Source: Flavobacteriaceae bacterium (GTDB taxonomy: Bacteria > Bacteroidota > Bacteroidia > Flavobacteriales > Flavobacteriaceae). Taken from it: 11,747 nt of DNA. Of this stretch, positions 6,672-11,747 are shown one piece after another. The DNA is taken from contig JAURBD010000046.1 of NCBI GenBank assembly GCA_030829155.1, positions 1 through 11,747 on the forward strand, given 5' to 3'. Numbering within the stretch: position 1 is the first letter of the stretch; each line of letters begins with the position of its first letter. The position numbers and the translations under genes are program-made. The notes under the pieces are model-generated. The model had not been told where the DNA came from. It saw only the letters and a program-made list of their open reading frames with translations, and searched no databases.

Positions 6672-9521
6672 TCAATTATTTAAATACTCATCTACAGAGG
6701 TGCAACTACATATTAAATTACGATCTCCAAAGGCTTCATCCACTCTTCTGACCGATGGCCAAAATTTGTTTTCATGTACGAATTTTAAAGGGTACAATGC
6801 TTTTTGTCTACTGTAATTAAATTTCCAAGATTCACAGGTAGCCATTTCTAGAGTATGTGGTGCATTTTTTAAAATACTACGTTCGTCGTGAATTTCTTGT
6901 TCATGTATTTCATTTGCAATCGATATCATAGCATCACAAAAACGATCTATTTCTGCTATATTTTCACTTTCGGTAGGTTCAATCATCATTGTTCCAGCAA
7001 CGGGGAAAGAAACTGTTGGAGCATGAAAGCCATAATCCATAAGTCTTTTGGCAATATCTATTACCTCTATCCCTTTTAGCTTGAAAGGTCTCAGGTCAAT
7101 AATCATTTCATGAGCTGTCCTTCCTTTTTCCCCTAAATACAAAATCGGGTATGCATTTTCAAGTCTTGCTTTTATGTAGTTGGCATTAAGAATTGCGATC
7201 TCAGTTGCTCTTTTAAGACCTTTTCCACCGAGCATTTTGATGTATCCATAAGAAATTAGACAAACTAATGATGATCCCCAAGGAGCCCCAGAAATTGAGT
7301 TAATTGGATTAGAACCACCAGTCTTTATTATTGGGTTGGAGGGCAAAAAGGGAGCTAAGTGTTCTGCAACACAAATTGGACCGACTCCGGGTCCTCCACC
7401 TCCGTGAGGTATTGCGAAAGTTTTGTGTAGGTTTAGATGGCATACATCAGCACCGATATTAGCTGGACTTGTTACCCCAACTTGAGCATTCATATTGGCA
7501 CCGTCCATATATACTTGTCCTCCATTATCATGAATCAATTTTGTCATTTGCCGGATATTAGATTCAAAAACTCCATGCGTAGAAGGGTAGGTAACCATTA
7601 AGGCAGCTAAACTATCTTTATGCTCATTTACTTTAGTTGAAAAATCAAGCCAATCAATATTTCCTATTTCATCTGTAGCTGTAACAATAACTTTCATTCC
7701 TGCCATGACTGCAGAAGCAGGGTTTGTTCCGTGAGCAGAAGCAGGAATGATGCATATGTTTCGATGATGATCTCCACTGGAGGCATGATATGCCCTGATA
7801 ACCATTAGACCAGCATATTCACCTTGAGCCCCAGAATTGGGTTGGAGCGATGTAGCATAAAATCCTGTTACTTGGTTTAATTGTTGTTCCAATTCACGTA
7901 AGATGTGTTGGTATCCACCTGCCTGATCAAGAGGGACAAACGGATGAAGCCCATTCCATTGAGGCCAGCTTAAGGGAAGCATTTCGCTGGCTGCATTCAA
8001 CTTCATGGTACATGATCCAAGAGAAATCATGGAATGATTAAGTGCCAAATCTTTCCTTTCTAGACGTTTAATATAGCGCATTAAACTTGTTTCAGAACGA
8101 TAAGAATTGAAAATGGGATGGGTTAAGAAAGAAGTATTTCTGGTCAGGTTTTTTGGAATTTTGAAGGATACTTTTAAAAGATTTGAAGAACTTTTTAAGT
8201 TGGTATATTTTTCAAAAACTTCCACTAATTTACTGAAATTTTCTTCAGTTATAGCCTCGTTAAATGCGATTGCTACATGTTTGGAGTCAACAACCAATAA
8301 GTTAATGGCACTTTCTTCTGCTAAGCTTATCAGTTTTGGTGTATCTACTTTTAAAAGAAGGGTGTCAAAATAGTTTATGTTAATTTGTTCAATAGAAAGT
8401 GTTTTTAGAATAGCTTCAAATCGAATGGCATATTTATGAATTTTTTCTGCAATACTTTTTAATCCTTCAGGGCCGTGGTAAACCGCGTACATTCCTGCCA
8501 TAACAGCAAGTAATACCTGAGCTGTACAAATGTTGGAAGTAGCTTTGTCTCTTTTTATATGTTGTTCTCTTGTTTGGAGTGCCATTCTTAGGGCTGGAGC
8601 CCCATCAAGATCTCGAGTTTGACCGATTATTCTTCCCGGAATATTTCTTTTGTAAGCCTCGCGTGTCGCAAAATATGCAGCATGAGGCCCACCATAACCT
8701 AAAGGTATTCCAAATCGTTGGGTAGTCCCTACCACCACATCAACACCATAATTACCTGGAGCCTCCAAAAGAGTTAAACTTAATAAGTCGGCTGCTACCA
8801 CTGTTTTAATTTCTAAAGCTTTAACTTTCTCAACTAATTCCGGAAGATTGCACAAAGCACCAAATTTTCCGGGATATTGAAAAAATGCCCCAAAAATTTC
8901 TGAAGTAAAATTAAATGTAGAAGCGTTGCCCACAATAAGTTTTATTCCAATTGGTTCTGATCTTGTTTCTAAGAGGGCTAAAGTTTGTGGTAATACATCT
9001 TCCGAAACAAAAAAGGAATTGCTGTTGTTCTTTTTTTGATCTCTTGATCTTGCAGCATAAAGTAGTGACATGGCTTCAGCAGCTGCAGTACTTTCATCAA
9101 GTAAAGAAGCATTGGCTAACTCCATGCCAGTTAGGTCAGTAACTACTGTTTGAAAGTTGAAAAGAGCTTCAAGTCTTCCTTGAGCAATTTCAGCTTGATA
9201 AGGAGTATAAGCGGTATACCATCCCGGGTTTTCCAAGATGTTTCTTTGGATGACAGCTGGAGTAATGGTTGGATGATATCCTAATCCAATGTAGGTATCA
9301 AACAATTTGTTTTTTTGGGAAAGACGTTGGAGTTCAGTCAAAAATTCATGTTCACTGATTCCATCAGGGAGGTTTAGATTTTCTTTTAAAGCAATGTCTT
9401 CGGGTATGGTTTCATTCAGCAAGGATGAAATAGAATCAACTCCAATTGTTTCAAGCATTTTTTCGATTTCGTATTCATTTGGCCCTAAGTGCCTTGATTC
9501 AAAATTACCGTTCATTCTCAT
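6672..9521 (-). CDS. gcvP: Glycine dehydrogenase (aminomethyl-transferring), glycine cleavage P-protein
   Basis: The PLP-dependent P-protein decarboxylates glycine and transfers the aminomethyl group to the lipoyl H-protein, feeding one-carbon units to folate. It is the full single-chain form, 949 residues, with two homologous halves. The N-terminal half carries the segment YTPYQAEIAQGRLEALFNFQ (105-124) and GTTQRFGIPLGYGGP (265-279). The C-terminal half has GSCTMKLNAASEM (502-514), HGTNPASAVMAGM (597-609) and the PLP lysine K700 in LNLHKTFAIPHGGGGPG. The frame extends five codons further to a TTG at 9536, but that codon lies in a probable promoter box, so an ATG start is chosen. The ATG at 9515 (MNGNFESRHLGP, 947 residues) is about as likely as 9521. 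No gcvT or gcvH is adjacent. No glycine riboswitch is visible in the short leader. Divergent from the UbiA-like gene. Confidence 0.97.
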   Translation of the reverse strand: MRMNGNFESRHLGPNEYEIEKMLETIGVDSISSLLNETIPEDIALKENLNLPDGISEHEFLTELQRLSQKNKLFDTYIGLGYHPTITPAVIQRNILENPGWYTAYTPYQAEIAQGRLEALFNFQTVVTDLTGMELANASLLDESTAAAEAMSLLYAARSRDQKKNNSNSFFVSEDVLPQTLALLETRSEPIGIKLIVGNASTFNFTSEIFGAFFQYPGKFGALCNLPELVEKVKALEIKTVVAADLLSLTLLEAPGNYGVDVVVGTTQRFGIPLGYGGPHAAYFATREAYKRNIPGRIIGQTRDLDGAPALRMALQTREQHIKRDKATSNICTAQVLLAVMAGMYAVYHGPEGLKSIAEKIHKYAIRFEAILKTLSIEQININYFDTLLLKVDTPKLISLAEESAINLLVVDSKHVAIAFNEAITEENFSKLVEVFEKYTNLKSSSNLLKVSFKIPKNLTRNTSFLTHPIFNSYRSETSLMRYIKRLERKDLALNHSMISLGSCTMKLNAASEMLPLSWPQWNGLHPFVPLDQAGGYQHILRELEQQLNQVTGFYATSLQPNSGAQGEYAGLMVIRAYHASSGDHHRNICIIPASAHGTNPASAVMAGMKVIVTATDEIGNIDWLDFSTKVNEHKDSLAALMVTYPSTHGVFESNIRQMTKLIHDNGGQVYMDGANMNAQVGVTSPANIGADVCHLNLHKTFAIPHGGGGPGVGPICVAEHLAPFLPSNPIIKTGGSNPINSISGAPWGSSLVCLISYGYIKMLGGKGLKRATEIAILNANYIKARLENAYPILYLGEKGRTAHEMIIDLRPFKLKGIEVIDIAKRLMDYGFHAPTVSFPVAGTMMIEPTESENIAEIDRFCDAMISIANEIHEQEIHDERSILKNAPHTLEMATCESWKFNYSRQKALYPLKFVHENKFWPSVRRVDEAFGDRNLICSCTSVDEYLNN

Positions 9522-9533
9522 TAAATATTTTGC

Positions 9534-9541
9534 CAAATGTA
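9534..9541 (-). promoter_or_regulatory. Possible -7 box of the gcvP promoter
   Basis: TACATTTG on the - strand is an exact TAnnTTTG match, 12 bp before the ATG at 9521 and 18 bp before the ATG at 9515, similar to the spacing at the fabH-like gene. No TTG lies at the usual distance upstream (the nearest, at 9551-9553, is only 9 bp away), so this is half a promoter. If real, the leader is very short. Confidence 0.4.
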
Positions 9542-9640
9542 ATTAAAATTCAACTCATTTTTTTAATATTTATGCGGCTTCTACAACAAGTTTTCAACCA
9601 AATAAATAACATATAATCATCGTTTTGATACTTTTACCCT

Positions 9641-10444
9641 ATGGAAAAGTTTCAATCTTATTTTGAGTTTTATGTAAAATCGAGTATTCATGTAGCTTTA
9701 ATGGTACTTTGCATGTATCAAATTTCCATTATTGAATTAAAATTATCGTCTTCAATTGAGCTCAGATTATTTGTTTTTTTAGGAACTTTATTCGCCTACA
9801 ATTTTGTTAAATACAACTATTTATTTTTTAATTCCTTTGAAGGTCAAAAGCTCGTCCCAAAAGGTATATTTATTCTTAGTTGTTTGAGTTTGATTTTCTC
9901 AGTATATTTATTTTTTTCCTTGAATCTTTTGGAAATGTCAATTACAATAATTGCTTCATTTTTACTTTTTTTGTACATAATACCATTTTATAATAAAAAG
10001 TATAACCTTAGAACTATTGAGGGTCTAAAAATTCATATTGTTGCTTCATGTTGGACGCTTGTAACCCTGATTTTACCCTTGATAAACACTATTGATTTTT
10101 TTAGTTCCTCAACCTGGGTTCTTATAATTCAGCGCTATCTATGGATTATTTTGGCAATTTTACCTTTTGAAATATTTGATTCTCAAATGGATTCAGAAGA
10201 ATTGTTAACAATCCCTCAGTTTTTAGGAGTATCAAAAACAAAATTATTAGGGATTTTTCTTTCACTAATTATTGTTTTTATTTCATTTTTAGGTTCATCA
10301 AATTTTTGGTTTGCATATTTACTGATGGCAATATTGTATGTTTATTTCCTTTGTTCAACTTCTATTGATCAATCTCCTTATCGAAATCTTTTTTGGGTTG
10401 AGGCAATTCCTTTTTTAGGTTGGCTTAGTTTATATTTGTATTGA
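9641..10444 (+). CDS. UbiA-like multi-pass membrane protein (degenerate prenyltransferase family, tentative)
   Basis: A 267-residue integral membrane protein with about eight or nine hydrophobic segments (around 13-31, 41-60, 74-93, 96-115, 131-148, 160-176, 201-217, 222-238, 250-267). The layout and the segment LPFEIFDSQMDSEELLTIPQ (174-191 and just beyond) resemble the second Asp-rich loop of UbiA-type prenyltransferases, normally DxxxD followed by KTIP. Here D180 and D184 keep the DxxxD spacing. The first Asp-rich motif (NDxxDxxxD) expected after the second helix is missing: YNFVKYNYLF at 53-62 has no aspartate. Prenyl-diphosphate chemistry is therefore doubtful, and a non-catalytic relative is plausible. 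The assignment rests on pattern resemblance only. It sits six bases before the rhodanese gene and is probably cotranscribed with it. No convincing promoter was found upstream. Confidence 0.55.
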   Translation: MEKFQSYFEFYVKSSIHVALMVLCMYQISIIELKLSSSIELRLFVFLGTLFAYNFVKYNYLFFNSFEGQKLVPKGIFILSCLSLIFSVYLFFSLNLLEMSITIIASFLLFLYIIPFYNKKYNLRTIEGLKIHIVASCWTLVTLILPLINTIDFFSSSTWVLIIQRYLWIILAILPFEIFDSQMDSEELLTIPQFLGVSKTKLLGIFLSLIIVFISFLGSSNFWFAYLLMAILYVYFLCSTSIDQSPYRNLFWVEAIPFLGWLSLYLY

Positions 10445-10450
10445 TCTGTA

Positions 10451-10804
10451 ATGCAAATGATTCGACTTTTATTTTTTAACCTCCTTTTTCAGAGCTCAAT
10501 TTTTATAATTTCTGTGGATTTATTCTTTTTAGAATTAAGTTTCGAAAATCTACTTATTGATGTAAGAACACCAAAAGAATTCAAAGAGGGACACATAGAA
10601 GAAGCTTTAAATATATCTGTACTTTCTGTTGATTTTAAAGAAAAAATTAATGAATTACCAAAAGAGGCTCTAGTATACATTTATTGCCGGTCAGGGAAAT
10701 GAAGCAAAAAAGCTGCTGTTCAAATGGATTCTTTAGGTTTTAAAAAAATTCGTGATCTTGAAGGAGGATATATTGCTTGGAAAAAGTTTAATATTATTGA
10801 ATAA
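10451..10804 (+). pseudogene. Single-domain rhodanese interrupted by an in-frame UGA in the active-site loop
   Basis: A rhodanese-like sulfurtransferase domain whose frame runs from ATG 10451 to TAA 10802-10804 (117 codons before the stop) but is broken by TGA at 10700-10702, codon 84. Before the break are a hydrophobic N-terminus (about residues 5-27, possibly a signal or anchor), LLIDVRTPKEFKEGHI (34-49) and the catalytic loop YCRSGK with C79. After it, in the same frame, come SKKAAVQMDSLGF and DLEGGYIAWKKF, the normal C-terminal half of the domain. The break falls at the position where the CxxGxR[ST] loop has arginine, so one CGA-to-TGA or AGA-to-TGA change explains it. As read, the product would be 83 residues, without the second half of the fold, and probably inactive. 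The intact frame overlaps the convergent peptidase gene by 11 bp. Alternatives are a sequencing error or stop readthrough. Confidence 0.75.
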
Positions 10805-11747
10805 GCCCCGCTCTTCTTAATAAAGCTTTTGGATCGGGTTCAGAGCCTCTAAAGCGTTTGTAAAGATCCATAGGATGTTGTGTTCCTCCTTTGGAAAGTA
10901 TATTATCATGAAAGGCTTTCGCGGTTTTTTTATCAAAAATTCCTTTTTCTAAAAATAACTCAAAAGCATCAGCATCCAAAACTTCTGCCCATTTATAGCT
11001 GTAATAGCCAGCTGCATAGCCACCCTGAAAAATATGAGAAAAAGAAGTACTCAAACAATTTTCCTTAATTCTTGGAGTGAATTGTAGTTTTGAAATTTGT
11101 TTTTCTTCATGGGAATGAACACAATCAATATTCATTGCGTTTTCATTATGATAAGAAAGGTCTAAATATCCAAAACTTAACTGTCTTAGAGTTTGCATTC
11201 CTTGTTGGAATTGAGCTGCATCTTTTATTTTTTGGACATAATGCATGGGAAGAGGTTCTTTGGTTAGATAATGATTTGCAAATAAAGAAAGTGCTTCTTC
11301 TTGATAGCACCAATTTTCTAAAATTTGACTCGGCAATTCAACAAAATCCCAAGACACATTAGTTCCACTTAATCCGCTGTATTTGGTATTGGCAAGCATC
11401 CCGTGTAAGGCATGTCCAAATTCATGAAAAAGGGTTGTTACTTCATTGAAGGTCATTTGAGAAGGAGCGTTTTCTGTTGGAGGTGAGAAATTACAAACAA
11501 TTGAGACATGGGGCCTATTATTTTGATTTTGGGATCGATAAGAAGTCATCCAAGCTCCACTTCTTTTTCCTGTACGAGGATGAAAGTCTGCATATAATAT
11601 CGCGTGGTAATCTCCAGCTTCATTCAAAACTTCGTAGCAATCAACATCTTTGTGATATCCCTTGATCTTATTTGATTTTTTAAAACGGAGTCCATAAAGC
11701 CGTTGGACAATTTCAAATATACCGATCAATACCTTGGGAAGAGGAAA
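10794..11747 (-). CDS. dcp: M3 family zinc metallopeptidase, peptidyl-dipeptidase Dcp-like (5' partial)
   Basis: The C-terminal 317 residues of an oligopeptidase of the M3 (thimet/Dcp) family, which trims short peptides. The frame is open to the right edge, reading FPLPKVLIGIFEIVQRLYG. A TTG at 11727-11729 is an internal leucine in a conserved segment, not a start, so the gene begins beyond the window; full members are around 680-700 residues. In partial numbering, HEFGH is at 108-112 with the third zinc ligand E137 in DFVELPSQ. The conserved GGYAAGYYSYKWAEVLDADAF stretch, with its substrate-contacting tyrosines, and a C-terminal RRAGL are also present. DFVELPSQ and the C-terminal block suit the Dcp branch better than oligopeptidase A, but the branch call is moderate. 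Bacteroidota members are often exported, and a signal peptide cannot be checked here. It converges on the rhodanese gene with an 11-bp overlap. Confidence 0.9.
   Translation of the reverse strand, partial: FPLPKVLIGIFEIVQRLYGLRFKKSNKIKGYHKDVDCYEVLNEAGDYHAILYADFHPRTGKRSGAWMTSYRSQNQNNRPHVSIVCNFSPPTENAPSQMTFNEVTTLFHEFGHALHGMLANTKYSGLSGTNVSWDFVELPSQILENWCYQEEALSLFANHYLTKEPLPMHYVQKIKDAAQFQQGMQTLRQLSFGYLDLSYHNENAMNIDCVHSHEEKQISKLQFTPRIKENCLSTSFSHIFQGGYAAGYYSYKWAEVLDADAFELFLEKGIFDKKTAKAFHDNILSKGGTQHPMDLYKRFRGSEPDPKALLRRAGLIQ

Noticed and set aside
9629..9640. TACTTTTA as a promoter for the UbiA-like gene
   Set aside because: It is only four bases before the ATG, lacks the final G of the consensus and has no TTG at the right distance, so the transcript would have to be essentially leaderless.
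10700..10702. UGA read as tryptophan or selenocysteine
   Set aside because: UGA terminates four intact genes in the window, so tryptophan recoding is unsupported. Family conservation expects Arg here, and no SECIS-like hairpin is obvious after the codon.
11727..11729. TTG as the start of the M3 peptidase
   Set aside because: Upstream codons to the window edge (FPLPKV) continue the conserved sequence of the family, so this is an internal leucine.
1..11747. A new defence, mobile or biosynthetic system
   Set aside because: Every long frame is accounted for by chromosomal metabolism, envelope or peptidase families. I see no integrase, transposase, inverted-repeat ends, CRISPR repeats or toxin-antitoxin pair.

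Overview
The window is an ordinary-looking, very compact stretch of an AT-rich bacterial chromosome. It most likely comes from a Flavobacteriales/Bacteroidota organism. The evidence is a two-lipoyl-domain pyruvate dehydrogenase E2, single-chain glycine dehydrogenase, start codons without Shine-Dalgarno sequences, matches to the Bacteroidota -7 promoter box (TAnnTTTG) before two genes, and a SprT-like/mannose-1-phosphate guanylyltransferase/Mla-type ABC neighbourhood. UGA ends several intact genes here, so the standard code applies.

Left part (1-3908, + strand): the 3' portion of the E2 gene, closed by a clear intrinsic terminator at 1474-1499. A tight cluster follows: a short-chain dehydrogenase with a UUG start, a SprT-like zinc metalloprotein, and a GDP-mannose-forming guanylyltransferase that overlaps the SprT gene by 11 bp.

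Middle part (3909-9521, - strand, transcribed right to left): gcvP, a FabH-like ketoacyl synthase with a variant active-site loop, then the permease (MlaE-like) and ATPase (MlaF-like) of a phospholipid-transport ABC system. The permease and ATPase genes abut. The ATPase gene meets the guanylyltransferase gene tail to tail at one TGATCA palindrome that supplies both stop codons. The substrate-binding MCE (MlaD) partner is not in the window.

Right part (9641-11747): a + strand pair of a UbiA-like multi-pass membrane protein and a small rhodanese gene, converging on a - strand M3 zinc metallopeptidase that runs off the right edge. The rhodanese reading frame is interrupted by one in-frame UGA exactly inside its active-site loop, while the rest of the domain stays intact in the same frame.

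There is no gene-free stretch longer than about 130 bp, and I see no tRNA, rRNA, CRISPR array, IS element, phage gene or defence system. I did not find a new multi-gene system. The best leads are the interrupted rhodanese, a possible fabH-mlaE attenuator-like fold, the variant ketoacyl synthase, and the degenerate UbiA-like protein.
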